Shown: positions 1-7,492 of the stretch, piece by piece
Numbering within the stretch: position 1 is the first letter of the stretch
Layout: every line of letters begins with the position of its first letter
NCBI GenBank assembly: GCA_035575515.1
Contig: DATLXU010000081.1
Span: 1 to 16,872 of the forward strand
Length of the DNA: 16,872 bases
Source: DATLXU01 sp035575515
GTDB lineage: Bacteria; Acidobacteriota; Blastocatellia; UBA7656
Direction: 5' to 3'
Made by a program: the position numbers and the translations under genes
Notes under the pieces: model-generated
What the model was told of the DNA's origin: nothing
Databases searched by the model: none
The model's input: the letters and a program-made list of their open reading frames with translations, nothing else

Positions 1-241
1 CAAATCAACGGGTTAGCATCGCGGCCAATGTTGCGACAATGAGAATCGCTGTTGCTTACGCGAAAACTAAATGGCCGTAGGGTGAGGAGGATCGGGAATG
101 GATTGAAAAGTATCTGATAGCAAGCCAACGATTGATTTCAAAGTAAGGCTTTCGAGAGGTCGCATGGGGGAAAGATAGCAAAGCGCAAAAACTCTGGCGA
201 GCGGTTTGGCTTGTTTTCTTCACTTACTGCCTCACAGGGAA
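1..241. other. Gene-poor flank downstream of the operon
   Basis: I recognise no gene here. On the plus strand a reading frame from position 3 is open to a TAG at 78-80 and continues in the same frame to a TAA near 146. Its translation includes GEEDREWIEKYLIASQ. That could be the end of a degraded gene, but it is short and I do not recognise it. No convincing hairpin with a T-tract follows the operon's last stop codon at 242, so the operon terminator is either beyond what I can see or Rho-dependent. Confidence 0.3.
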
Positions 242-2551
242 TTACTGCACTTCGGTGAGGCGATAGTTAATCACTCTGAAAACCATGTAGCGCGGGTCTT
301 GCGGAGCCTCCACTTTTTCGGCGTTGCAACTGAAATTTATGATGTGAGAGCCGGGAGGAACGTTCACTTGGCTGGAAAAATGTGCGCCGCGCGAGTTGAC
401 AGCGAGAGACGCTGTCAACAAATCGCCGCTTAATACCAATTCCGATGGTTGCTCATAGCCGGTCTGGATTTCCATATCAATTACTACTGTCCTTTGTTGT
501 GGGCTGTTATTAACGAGGACCAATTGACCCCGGTTGCTGCACCACCGCCAGCTTTCATTATTTGACCTTTCAATTCCGTAAAAGCCGCCGGTCCAGCTAT
601 CTAGTATGAGGTATTGCGCGCGGTCTCGTTTTGTTTCCCAGACAGACGGCGGCAGCTCTTGCTTCAGCGTCTCTCTGTATGGCTCGATATTGAAAAATGA
701 CTGGCGCATATTCTCGCTGACAAGCGGGCGGATCCTCAACAAATCAGAGAGTTGTTTTTCCAGCTCGGCTGCACGATCACGGAAACCGTTTCGATCAATA
801 TACACGCCACTAAAACCGGTCACTGCAAGAATCTCTAGCATCTCTGGAAGCGGCTTTGAAACGACGGCCCGCTGCCACAGATCGCCGGGTCTGCCCCGCA
901 TACCTCCATAACTCCATTTCAGTCCCGAAGAGTGCAAATACGGTATGAACAGATCATAGTCGTCCATAAGATTGGCTGGCCCTGCTTCTGGAAAAGCATG
1001 GTAAGGAAGTTGAAAGACTAGGCTGCCGCGTGGCACAGACGCTTCAATATTTTTGACAAACTGTGAATCGCTGGTGAATCGCGCTTTGATTCCCAAGTAG
1101 GCTGGGCAATAAGTTTTATTGGTTTGATCTGCGGTGCCAAAAATCAACAGCAGACCCGCCGCCGCGTAAGCAAGCACGCGCAGGATAGGTGACGTCGTGT
1201 ACTTCTGCCAGAGCCTATCCAGAAAAACTGCGACTGCAAAGAATGAGAAAAATGCGATGAAAATGCTGATTCGATTGTAAGCGCGAATGTAAGGAAAAAC
1301 AAATGCGAGTATTGCCCCCAATCCGCCTATAATGGCAAGCAATAGCGCGGCCACGTTAAGCACGCTCAGGCAGTCCATATTCTTGAGTGATATGTCCCGC
1401 GATCTCTTAAATAGCAGGATATATATGAGTGATAGAAATCCTACACTCGCAATTAATCCGAGCGTGCTGTCGTCGCTTTCGTTCAGAGTGGATGATTTGT
1501 AATAGGCGTGCTTAATCTTGTTGAAGAAGGGGAGCCTATGCCCGCTTGCGGGCAACAGCAAGTGGGTGATCTTAAGTCCATAAGTTTCAGCCTCGGCAGG
1601 ATTGCGAACGACGGCCTCCGGGTTCTGGTCATGTGTCCAATAGTAGATCAGTGACGGTGAAATATTGATAAAAACGGATGCCGCGATGATCAAGCAAAGC
1701 GCGAAGCCGAGTGCCAGCCGCTTCCACGTCTTTTCCGAAACTGCCGCAGCCATGCTAGAAACGGCAATGGAATAGATAGTGAAAAGAGCGTAATAGATTC
1801 CTGCCGCGCCCAAAAGCGCGCAGATGAGTACACTGGCCATGTCCTTTCTATTCAGGCCATTCAGCTTTAGCTTCCACTTCTTGATCGAAAGCCCTGAAAG
1901 CGGGGGAGAGTCTGAATAAATCCATAAACAAACCATCACCGCGAGCGGCACGATATAATAAGCTGCTAAAAAGAGGTGCGCGATCCCCCGCATGAAATGC
2001 CATGGAAGGAATGTGAACAACAGGCTCGCCACGACCGCCGGGACTGATGCTATTTTGAAATGGCGAAACACAAACAGCGCCGCCGCCGCCGTCAATGGAA
2101 AGGTTATCAAATAGTAGATATTTGTCGCGGCAAAATGATTGCCGGTTAAAAGGGAAAGGACCTTGAGCCACAGCAGGTGAAGGTTATTGTCCGAGATCGG
2201 GTAGTCATAGAAGTCGCGCCCGTATGGCGCGCCGATAAAATCGTTGTGCAGGTACCAATTGTTATCCACCCCGCTTTTAACCAGCGCCTCGATGGCCACT
2301 GCGTCGCCAGAGTACTGGAATGGGATTGAGAGGTCAGCCTCCCATAGTCGCATCACGTAGATCGGGCCCGCCAGAGAGAGCAGTACAGCAACCGCGTAAA
2401 CAGTCATCGCACTTATCAGTTCACGGCGCACGCCTTTATTTTCCATTCTTTGCTTACGATCTTGCGGATTCGCGAGCGAATCATCTTTGTTCATCAGGAA
2501 ACCGCAGACGCTGGCATAAGCCGCCACTCCGTAACGGTCAGAATATCTCAT
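242..2551 (-). CDS. GT-C-like multi-spanning membrane glycosyltransferase
   Basis: A 769-residue protein with a short cytoplasmic N-terminus and about eleven hydrophobic segments between residues 42 and 480. A soluble, probably periplasmic domain of about 280 residues follows. The first large loop is acidic and polar (EADLSIPFQYSGDA, then HNDFIGAPYGRDFYDYPISD), as in GT-C enzymes, where an acidic residue of the first external loop is catalytic. GT-C enzymes use polyprenyl-phosphate sugars and transfer them outside the membrane. The ATG overlaps the stop of the upstream GT2 gene by 14 nt (ATGAGATATTCTGA), which suggests translational coupling. The preceding enzyme probably makes its lipid-linked donor. 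Internal ATGs at residues 20 and 36 are alternative starts. The assignment rests on topology and context; exact family and sugar are unknown. Confidence 0.75.
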   Translation of the reverse strand: MRYSDRYGVAAYASVCGFLMNKDDSLANPQDRKQRMENKGVRRELISAMTVYAVAVLLSLAGPIYVMRLWEADLSIPFQYSGDAVAIEALVKSGVDNNWYLHNDFIGAPYGRDFYDYPISDNNLHLLWLKVLSLLTGNHFAATNIYYLITFPLTAAAALFVFRHFKIASVPAVVASLLFTFLPWHFMRGIAHLFLAAYYIVPLAVMVCLWIYSDSPPLSGLSIKKWKLKLNGLNRKDMASVLICALLGAAGIYYALFTIYSIAVSSMAAAVSEKTWKRLALGFALCLIIAASVFINISPSLIYYWTHDQNPEAVVRNPAEAETYGLKITHLLLPASGHRLPFFNKIKHAYYKSSTLNESDDSTLGLIASVGFLSLIYILLFKRSRDISLKNMDCLSVLNVAALLLAIIGGLGAILAFVFPYIRAYNRISIFIAFFSFFAVAVFLDRLWQKYTTSPILRVLAYAAAGLLLIFGTADQTNKTYCPAYLGIKARFTSDSQFVKNIEASVPRGSLVFQLPYHAFPEAGPANLMDDYDLFIPYLHSSGLKWSYGGMRGRPGDLWQRAVVSKPLPEMLEILAVTGFSGVYIDRNGFRDRAAELEKQLSDLLRIRPLVSENMRQSFFNIEPYRETLKQELPPSVWETKRDRAQYLILDSWTGGFYGIERSNNESWRWCSNRGQLVLVNNSPQQRTVVIDMEIQTGYEQPSELVLSGDLLTASLAVNSRGAHFSSQVNVPPGSHIINFSCNAEKVEAPQDPRYMVFRVINYRLTEVQ

Positions 2552-3461
2552 CTATGACCGTTTCGGGGCTTTTATTAATCTCGTCAAATATTCTCCATAA
2601 ATACTCTCCGATTATTCCGAGAGTGAGAAGCACAAGGCCGAGCAGGAAAGAGATCAGCGCGGCCAGAGTTGGGAAGCCCTGCACGGGAATCTTGCCCCGA
2701 ATCGCGCTCACTATAACGACCACACCGTAAACAAAGCTCACGATTGAAACTATCAATCCGAGAAGTGATATTAGCCTGATCGGCACTACCGAAAAGCCTA
2801 AGATAGAGTCTATAAAAAACTTCAGCTTCTTGGAAAAATTCCAGCGCGATTTACCGTGGATGCGCTTTTGCCTCTTATAGAATATGACTTCCGGTTTGAA
2901 GCCCAGCCAGTAAGCGAATAGCGGCGTGTTGATGTTCTTGGCGCTGCTTTGCATATACGGGAGCATTGCGCGATCCATTAAAGCGAGGTCGAAGCCGCCG
3001 CGCGGATAATCTTTAACGACGAACAGTGTCAACAGCTTGTAATAAATATATGCTGCTATTCTTGTTCCCAGCGGATCATCTCGATTTGTGCGCGCGCAGA
3101 TGACGAATTTCGATCCTGCAAGCCACTTGTCGACCATTTGCGGAATCAGCTCCGGCGGGTCCTGCAGATCGGCGGCCAGTATAAGAAAGCAATCGCCGGT
3201 CACGAACTTGAATCCTGTTTTTGAAGCGCGAACGGAACCGAAATTTCTGGTCAGCTTGATTATTTTGACATCCTGTTTCTGGCCCTTTATCTTCAAAAGC
3301 TCACTTAAGGACGCGTCGCGCGAGCCGTCGTCCACAAAGATCAACTCCATCTCCACGCCTTTTTCGATGAGAACCCTTTCGGCCTTCAACAACTCTGCAA
3401 ACAGAGGGGCCAGCGATTGTTCGTTATAATAGACCGGCACAACTATTGAAATCTTCTTCAT
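2538..3461 (-). CDS. GT2 polyprenyl-phosphate glycosyltransferase (GtrB/DPM-like)
   Basis: A 307-residue family-2 glycosyltransferase that should transfer a sugar from a nucleotide donor to polyprenyl phosphate at the inner face of the membrane. The N-terminus ISIVVPVYYNE is the standard GT-A nucleotide-binding start. VDDGSRD (D44-D45) and ADLQDPPE (D98-E104) are hallmark motifs of the DPM1/GtrB/ArnC branch. The sequence HGKSRWNFSKK precedes two hydrophobic helices (about 228-250 and 262-284), followed by GEYLWRIFDEINKSP, a typical GtrB tail. The ATG lies inside the upstream acyltransferase gene (38-nt overlap). It is still the right start, because the conserved domain begins immediately. The 14-nt overlap with the GT-C gene suggests a GtrB plus GT-C donor/transferase pair. 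Sugar specificity cannot be read from the sequence. Confidence 0.92.
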   Translation of the reverse strand: MKKISIVVPVYYNEQSLAPLFAELLKAERVLIEKGVEMELIFVDDGSRDASLSELLKIKGQKQDVKIIKLTRNFGSVRASKTGFKFVTGDCFLILAADLQDPPELIPQMVDKWLAGSKFVICARTNRDDPLGTRIAAYIYYKLLTLFVVKDYPRGGFDLALMDRAMLPYMQSSAKNINTPLFAYWLGFKPEVIFYKRQKRIHGKSRWNFSKKLKFFIDSILGFSVVPIRLISLLGLIVSIVSFVYGVVVIVSAIRGKIPVQGFPTLAALISFLLGLVLLTLGIIGEYLWRIFDEINKSPETVIDEIF

Positions 3462-4482
3462 AGCTTAATTTTCTGAAATCACACTTGCGCATATACGAAT
3501 TCGCCCTGTCGTCTATCGCCTTGCGAATCTTCGTCGGCTCCCATTCGCTCAGCCTTATCTCGTAATGATCGTGGACGATGACGCGCGCGCCGAAGCCTTC
3601 TTTCTGGTCAATCAATCCTTTGTTAAGGATATAACCATCATCTTCATCTGAAGTGCCGAAGTCAAAGAACGGCTTCTGATTATAGACCTCTGTAACAAGC
3701 GAACTGAATATCAAATCGAGAGCGCCAAGCTGCCGCCCCGCGTCGCTTGCAGCTATGTACTGCACATGAGCAACTCGCTGGCTTTCGTAGATTACAACTC
3801 CGCCTATTAATTCTTCGCCCTTGTAGCAACCGAAGAGCTTGATGTTATCGGGGAATCTTGAATGCAACACGGTTATCTCTTCCAACGAGTGGACTGGAAT
3901 TGTGTTATAGCGTTCTTTCAAATTGCGTTTGAGTATCTCCCAGAACTCGGCGAAGTCTCCGCTCTGCCGCACAACCAATCCATTCTTAACCGCCTTGTCA
4001 GCACCTCTGCGCCTTCTATCCTGAAATGGCAATCTCTGCCGAGCGTCAATCACGGCGAGCACGCCTCTTCTAATGAATTTTGCGTCGCAGAGATAAAGCG
4101 CGTAGCGGTCTTCTTCCGCCGGAATCCCATGATAAATATGCGGGATGGTCTTATAAATGAATCGCTCAATAGAAATGCTCTTCAGATATAACAAGGCTGC
4201 TTCAAAGACTCGCAGCATCTTCGGCGCTTTCATCGCGGCATCGGTTATGAACCCGCCGTAAGTCAACCCACCATGGCTTATGAATGTAGTCCCTTTGATG
4301 TTTGCTGGCAGGAGCGCGGCAAGCCTCGATTCATCGTCACAGATCAATAATGAGTGATCTGTGAACCGGTCACGGTGATAATCCATGTAGTCGCGCAAGA
4401 AAAGGAAAGTGCCGTTCTTGCTCCTTGCGATAAACTCGTCCCAGATATTTTTTTTTGAATCGTTGTAAACTTCGATTCTCAT
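3424..4482 (-). CDS. FemAB/GNAT-like acyltransferase
   Basis: A 352-residue cytoplasmic protein with the look of the FemAB-like branch of the GNAT fold. An N-terminal half (NGTFLFLRDYMDYHRDRF, then LAALLPANIKG and SHGGLTYGGF) is followed by a GNAT-like core (KLFGCYKGEELIGGVVIYES, then HVQYIAASDAGRQLGALD). The end FFDFGTSDEDDGYILNKGL is typical of FemAB-related proteins found in polysaccharide loci. Members of this group add acyl or aminoacyl groups to sugars or peptidoglycan precursors, and here the likely target is a sugar amine of the surface glycan. The gene begins 9 nt after the GH43-like gene and overlaps the GT2 start, so it belongs to the same operon. Exact donor and acceptor are unknown. 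Confidence 0.8.
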   Translation of the reverse strand: MRIEVYNDSKKNIWDEFIARSKNGTFLFLRDYMDYHRDRFTDHSLLICDDESRLAALLPANIKGTTFISHGGLTYGGFITDAAMKAPKMLRVFEAALLYLKSISIERFIYKTIPHIYHGIPAEEDRYALYLCDAKFIRRGVLAVIDARQRLPFQDRRRRGADKAVKNGLVVRQSGDFAEFWEILKRNLKERYNTIPVHSLEEITVLHSRFPDNIKLFGCYKGEELIGGVVIYESQRVAHVQYIAASDAGRQLGALDLIFSSLVTEVYNQKPFFDFGTSDEDDGYILNKGLIDQKEGFGARVIVHDHYEIRLSEWEPTKIRKAIDDRANSYMRKCDFRKLSYEEDFNSCAGLL

Positions 4483-4491
4483 CCCGTTTGT

Positions 4492-5409
4492 TTAGCTCTC
4501 TAAAACTGCGTAGCCGAACCCGCTCCCGCCATGCCGGTTGCCGTTATAAAATATATGAGTCTCACCTTTGATCTTCACCACACAGGGGTAGCAGATCATC
4601 TCAGAATCCCAACCCTCGACGGAAGTCTCTATACCAGCCTCTTCATCCTTGCGCACCCAATTAATGCCGTCGTTTGATTCTGCGTAACCTATGCGATAAG
4701 GTTTGGCCGATTTAGAGCGTATGGAATACCACATCCTGTAGAGTCCGCCGTCTCTCATCACCCAAGGACGGCCTACGGCATAGTCGTCTTTGCCATCGGG
4801 CACAATGCAAAGATGGTCATGGGCAGCCCAAGCTATTCCGTCTTCAGACGTGGCATACTTGATTACGTTGTTGTAGTGCGTCCATCCATCCTCGACAGAC
4901 CACCTCACACACGTCCAGTACCAGACTTTGAATATCCCGTCTTCAAATAGAACAAAGGGAGCCGACCTTGAGAATGGCTCGTCAGTTGTTCTGTCCAACA
5001 CGGGCACTCGCGAATGTTTGCGAAAGCTGCGCCCACCGTCAGTACTTATGGCCAGGCCGGTGAAAAGCATGTAAGGCACGCGCTCGCACCTTTGCCAGCC
5101 TATGTAATACAGGTACTTTTTATCGCCGACGTTGATAATACAAGATGGCGTGACTCCGCTATCATCAAACGCTCCAAGCTCGCCCAAGTCAAGAACAGGT
5201 TCCGTCGTTAAATCGAGGATACGGCGCGGGTCTTCGGCATCCAGTTCAATGTAGCCAACCCTGCCGTACTTGTTCTCGTCGAGTGAAGCAAAATATACGC
5301 GAATGATCTCATCATTAATGACATCAACCGTAGGCAGGTGAGTATAACTTCGCGCCCACCACATCTCGCCCGACGGAGCGTAAATCAGTCCTTGTTTTCG
5401 CCATCTCAT
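4492..5409 (-). CDS. GH43-like five-bladed beta-propeller protein, cytoplasmic
   Basis: A 305-residue protein without signal peptide or membrane segment. Repeating blade motifs are visible: GLAISTDGGRSF is an Asp-box-like S-x-D-x-G-x-x-F sequence, and TSEDGIAW and SNDGINW are the SxDGxxW repeats common in GH43/GH32/GH68-type propellers. Aromatic strands such as KYLYYIG, FKVWYWT, YRMWYS and HIFYNG recur at regular spacing. Families GH43 and GH32 hydrolyse or transfer furanosides, but proteins of this kind inside O-antigen loci are mostly uncharacterised. Lying between an acyltransferase and a FemAB-like gene, with 6- and 9-nt gaps, it is probably a biosynthetic or sugar-handling enzyme and not an exported hydrolase. 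The catalytic acid/base pair cannot be assigned without alignment. Confidence 0.75.
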   Translation of the reverse strand: MRWRKQGLIYAPSGEMWWARSYTHLPTVDVINDEIIRVYFASLDENKYGRVGYIELDAEDPRRILDLTTEPVLDLGELGAFDDSGVTPSCIINVGDKKYLYYIGWQRCERVPYMLFTGLAISTDGGRSFRKHSRVPVLDRTTDEPFSRSAPFVLFEDGIFKVWYWTCVRWSVEDGWTHYNNVIKYATSEDGIAWAAHDHLCIVPDGKDDYAVGRPWVMRDGGLYRMWYSIRSKSAKPYRIGYAESNDGINWVRKDEEAGIETSVEGWDSEMICYPCVVKIKGETHIFYNGNRHGGSGFGYAVLES

Positions 5410-5415
5410 ACAGCC

Positions 5416-6054
5416 TTATTTCTTCTTCCATATCCCGACGACCTTCTGATCGTCTTCCACGTTGCCGAGTATCAAGGCCCCTGCGCCTACTAAGCAGTTG
5501 TTGCCAATCGTCGTGTTGTTGGCAACCGTGCTGTTAACGCCCATAAAACAGTATTCGCCGATTTCTACGAACCCGGAAACGACAACGTGCGAAGATACGA
5601 AGCAGTTGTCGTGGATGGTCGAGTGATGGCCGATGTGGTTGCCGCTCCAAAGTATAACGTTCTTGCCTATCTTTACAAATGGTTGAATGACGTTATTCTC
5701 GAAAATAAAAGAATGCTCGCCGATTTCGGCGTTCCTCCAGACGAAGGCGCGCGAGCTGATATATGTGGCCGGTCTGTATCCTTTTGCCTTTGCCGCATTA
5801 TAAAGTCTTGTTCTCAGCTTGTTCGCCTGAGTGTAGACCATCGCCGCGAAAAATGAGTGCTCTGCCGGGGCATATAGTTTTTCAATATCTTCAAAGGCGA
5901 TGACGGGAAGGCCGAACATGGAATCGGCCTTAAGGTACTCCCGCTCGACGGCAAACGCCACGACCTCGTACTCCGAATCATAAGTGAAGTATTCGTAGGC
6001 GACCTGCGCGAACGCGCTGTCCCCGATAATTATGAGCTTGCTCGGATTATCCAA
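5416..6054 (-). CDS. NeuD/PglD-family sugar acetyltransferase (left-handed beta-helix)
   Basis: A 212-residue acyltransferase expected to use acetyl-CoA on a sugar amine or hydroxyl, as NeuD and PglD do. Residues 1-75 form a small Rossmann-like domain (KLIIIGDSAFAQVAYEYF). From about residue 90 hexapeptide repeats (AEIGEHSF, VKIGKNVI, VEIGEYCF, TTIGNNCL) build the left-handed parallel beta-helix. The segment GNHIGHHSTIHDN holds the probable catalytic His (H143 by analogy with the family). The C-terminus KVVGIWKKK replaces the usual VVGxPAK. The start codon is TTG, chosen because the conserved domain begins at once and an AAGGAG lies 6 nt upstream. It starts 12 nt after the methyltransferase stop. 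The substrate is unknown. Confidence 0.9.
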   Translation of the reverse strand: MDNPSKLIIIGDSAFAQVAYEYFTYDSEYEVVAFAVEREYLKADSMFGLPVIAFEDIEKLYAPAEHSFFAAMVYTQANKLRTRLYNAAKAKGYRPATYISSRAFVWRNAEIGEHSFIFENNVIQPFVKIGKNVILWSGNHIGHHSTIHDNCFVSSHVVVSGFVEIGEYCFMGVNSTVANNTTIGNNCLVGAGALILGNVEDDQKVVGIWKKK

Positions 6055-6060
6055 AGCTGA

Positions 6061-6066
6061 CTCCTT
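6061..6066 (-). promoter_or_regulatory. Ribosome binding site for the TTG-started acetyltransferase
   Basis: On the minus strand AAGGAG ends 6 nt before the TTG at 6054 and directly follows the TGA stop of the methyltransferase gene. It is the best Shine-Dalgarno sequence in the operon and decides the unusual start codon. A strong site may compensate for the weaker initiator. Confidence 0.75.
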
Positions 6067-6870
6067 TCATGGCTTTGTTATAAGTATGTCTTCCCTTCGA
6101 TTAGCCATCGGAAGTCCGGCGCCTTGCGGTAGCACGTAGGCGTCATAGCCCGCCGCGCGGCATCGCATCAACAAAGATAGAATCACGGCATCGTCAATCT
6201 TCCGGACTTCGATTGTGTTGAAGTTGACTGAAGGCGTTTCTCTGTTCTGCGTGAAGTTTTGATGAAAACGAACGCCGTTAGGCGAACTGAAAAATCGCTT
6301 CCTCTTTGAGACATTCGGTATGTCGCCGATGAGCATTTGTCCGCCTTCGCTCAGCAGGCCAAGTGAATGATCCACAAAATCAAATATGCTGCTTTCGACG
6401 AAAACGTACTGTAAAACACTATACGTTAATATAGCACTCACATTGCCTGCATAACGTTCTAATGTCTCTCGGCAGTCGTCCGGATAACTGCCCGCTATCT
6501 TAATAGTGAAGCTTTCATCCGGCAGATGATCGAGCATCTCTTGAGAGTCAACAAGCAAAAGCGTATGCCCCTGCTTGCGGCACAATTCAATTAACAAGAG
6601 CGCGAGCCCGCTACAGCCCGGACCTATGTCCAGTACAACCTGCTTTCTCATCTTGAGATTTGTCAGCTTTGAAACTATATCATCAAGAATAATCTCTTCC
6701 TTGCCCTCGCGGTAAGAGTCGGGGAACCCAATCTTTTCATAAGGTGAAAGAGAGTTGTCTTTGGCCAGCCTTTTGAATCCTTCAAACGTCAATCCTTCAA
6801 ACATCGAGGTTTTGTCGGCTTCCACGTTCTCGCGCCGAGGCTTATCTTTTGAAGATAGTCCTTTCATCAC
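6067..6870 (-). CDS. SAM-dependent class I methyltransferase
   Basis: A 267-residue protein with a Rossmann methyltransferase core. Motif I is VVLDIGPGCSGLALLL (D81-IGPG), followed by TLLLVDSQEML for the ribose-binding acidic strand, ILTYSVLQYVF, and LLSEGGQMLIGDIPNV for strand 5. The first 60 residues form an extension with EKIGFPDSYREG, a substrate-cap segment often seen in sugar and lipid methyltransferases. It is the first gene of the tight six-gene run, so its product may methylate a sugar or a nucleotide-linked intermediate. Two adjacent ATG codons start the gene. Only a weak AAGAAG lies upstream. The leader was altered when a mobile element inserted 36 nt before the start, so expression may now depend on read-through from 7493-7521. 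Confidence 0.85.
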   Translation of the reverse strand: MMKGLSSKDKPRRENVEADKTSMFEGLTFEGFKRLAKDNSLSPYEKIGFPDSYREGKEEIILDDIVSKLTNLKMRKQVVLDIGPGCSGLALLLIELCRKQGHTLLLVDSQEMLDHLPDESFTIKIAGSYPDDCRETLERYAGNVSAILTYSVLQYVFVESSIFDFVDHSLGLLSEGGQMLIGDIPNVSKRKRFFSSPNGVRFHQNFTQNRETPSVNFNTIEVRKIDDAVILSLLMRCRAAGYDAYVLPQGAGLPMANRREDILITKP

Positions 6871-6918
6871 ATTTATATAATTCTTCTTAACTAGGCCATG
6901 CTTAGCGGGTGTAATTAA

Positions 6919-7035
6919 ACCTGTTGCGCAATAAGCGATTCAGGTATTTCTCTACAATATAATGTGGTTTTCGAAAAGTTAAAATCGCAATATGTTGGGC
7001 ATGTACCTCAAATCTCCTTATTGCGCAACAGGTCT
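6919..7035. mobile_element. 117-bp MITE nested in the terminal repeat of another element
   Basis: A perfect 17-bp inverted repeat, ACCTGTTGCGCAATAAG at 6919-6935 and its complement at 7017-7033, bounds an AT-rich core with no coding potential. A short direct repeat ATTAA flanks it (6914-6918 and 7036-7040) if two extra bases are counted on the right. Without the insert, the outer element's left end reads on as AAGTCGGACTCG, resembling the AGTGGGATTCG of its right end. Confidence 0.7.
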
Positions 7036-7104
7036 ATTAAAAGTCGGACTCGCTAATTGAAAATCATACAGAGCCAAGAGCTCGACCAGATCGGAACCCG
7101 CCAG

Positions 7105-7150
7105 GCCGATGCCACAAATCGCCTAATCTGAAGGTTTTTTCGGCATCGGC
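7105..7150. repeat. 9-bp inverted repeat (hairpin) inside the 420-bp element
   Basis: GCCGATGCC at 7105-7113 is exactly complementary to GGCATCGGC at 7142-7150, with a 28-nt loop that contains a run of six T. It could fold in RNA or be another fragment end. No function can be assigned. Confidence 0.5.
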
Positions 7151-7190
7151 AAGCACTGGCTTATCATTTCGCTCTATGTGTTGTCAACCT

Positions 7191-7291
7191 AAACCAGAAT
7201 GCAAAAGGTTGGTACACTTGATGGTCCGAAAACGTTGATAAGCAGAGGCTATTTTCGATGTCTAGTGTGCCAACTTCATGATTTCTGGTTT
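7191..7291. repeat. Imperfect inverted repeat of about 35 bp per arm
   Basis: The left arm begins AAACCAGAA at 7191. The right arm ends with TTCTGGTTT at 7283-7291. After the perfect 9 bp the arms continue as GGTTGGTACACTTGA and AGTTGGCACACTAGA with one gap, then GAAAA on both sides. This looks like a small MITE or the closely spaced ends of an old insertion sequence within the 420-bp element. I see no target duplication. Confidence 0.5.
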
Positions 7292-7348
7292 GGACTCGAA
7301 AACCGAATCCCACTTTAATTACACCCAAGCTTAGCTATGCTTGGAATC

Positions 7349-7437
7349 GGCTTTGTTGCATAATTGGCTACATATTGTAGTTTTGAGCCAATCTTATATA
7401 GCGAAAAACGCAAGTAATAGAATTATGCAACAAAGCC
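7349..7437. mobile_element. 89-bp IS903-like MITE (IS5 family ends)
   Basis: A perfect 17-bp terminal inverted repeat, GGCTTTGTTGCATAATT at 7349-7365 and its complement at 7421-7437, encloses 55 bp of AT-rich non-coding DNA. The flanks CTTGGAATC (7340-7348) and CCTGGAATC (7438-7446) are a 9-bp target duplication with one change. The tip GGCTTTGTTG and the 9-bp duplication both match what is known of the IS903 group of the IS5 family. It has no transposase of its own. Confidence 0.82.
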
Positions 7438-7475
7438 CCTGGAATCGAATAATTTTTCAATTGCGTATACGGCCC

Positions 7476-7492
7476 GGCTGATAAGTTCAGCC
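7476..7492. repeat. Palindrome abutting the -10 box
   Basis: GGCTGA at 7476-7481 and TCAGCC at 7487-7492 form a perfect 6-bp palindrome around a 5-nt centre. It touches the TATAAT at 7493-7498, so on the minus strand it spans the expected transcription start. It could be a repressor operator or a hairpin at the 5' end of the transcript. Regulator unknown. Confidence 0.5.

Larger units (their letters stand above)
6907..7326. mobile_element. 420-bp non-autonomous element with nested insertion
   Basis: The ends are a perfect 13-bp inverted repeat: GGGTGTAATTAAA at 6907-6919 and its complement at 7314-7326. Flanks show a probable 9-bp target duplication with one mismatch, ATGCTTAGC (6898-6906) and AAGCTTAGC (7327-7335). 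There is no open frame for a transposase. The first 12 bases of the end match the end of the 599-bp element at 7549-8147, so one transposase probably moved both. Removing the insert at 6919-7035 extends the terminal match, which indicates the smaller element landed inside this one. Confidence 0.75.

Noticed and set aside
3..146. Plus-strand frame interrupted by an amber codon at 78-80
   Set aside because: It is short with no recognised domain. I cannot tell a broken gene from chance.
1848..2171. Open frame of 107 codons overlapping the membrane glycosyltransferase
   Set aside because: It is in an alternate frame of a clear membrane protein gene and has no independent start signal or domain.
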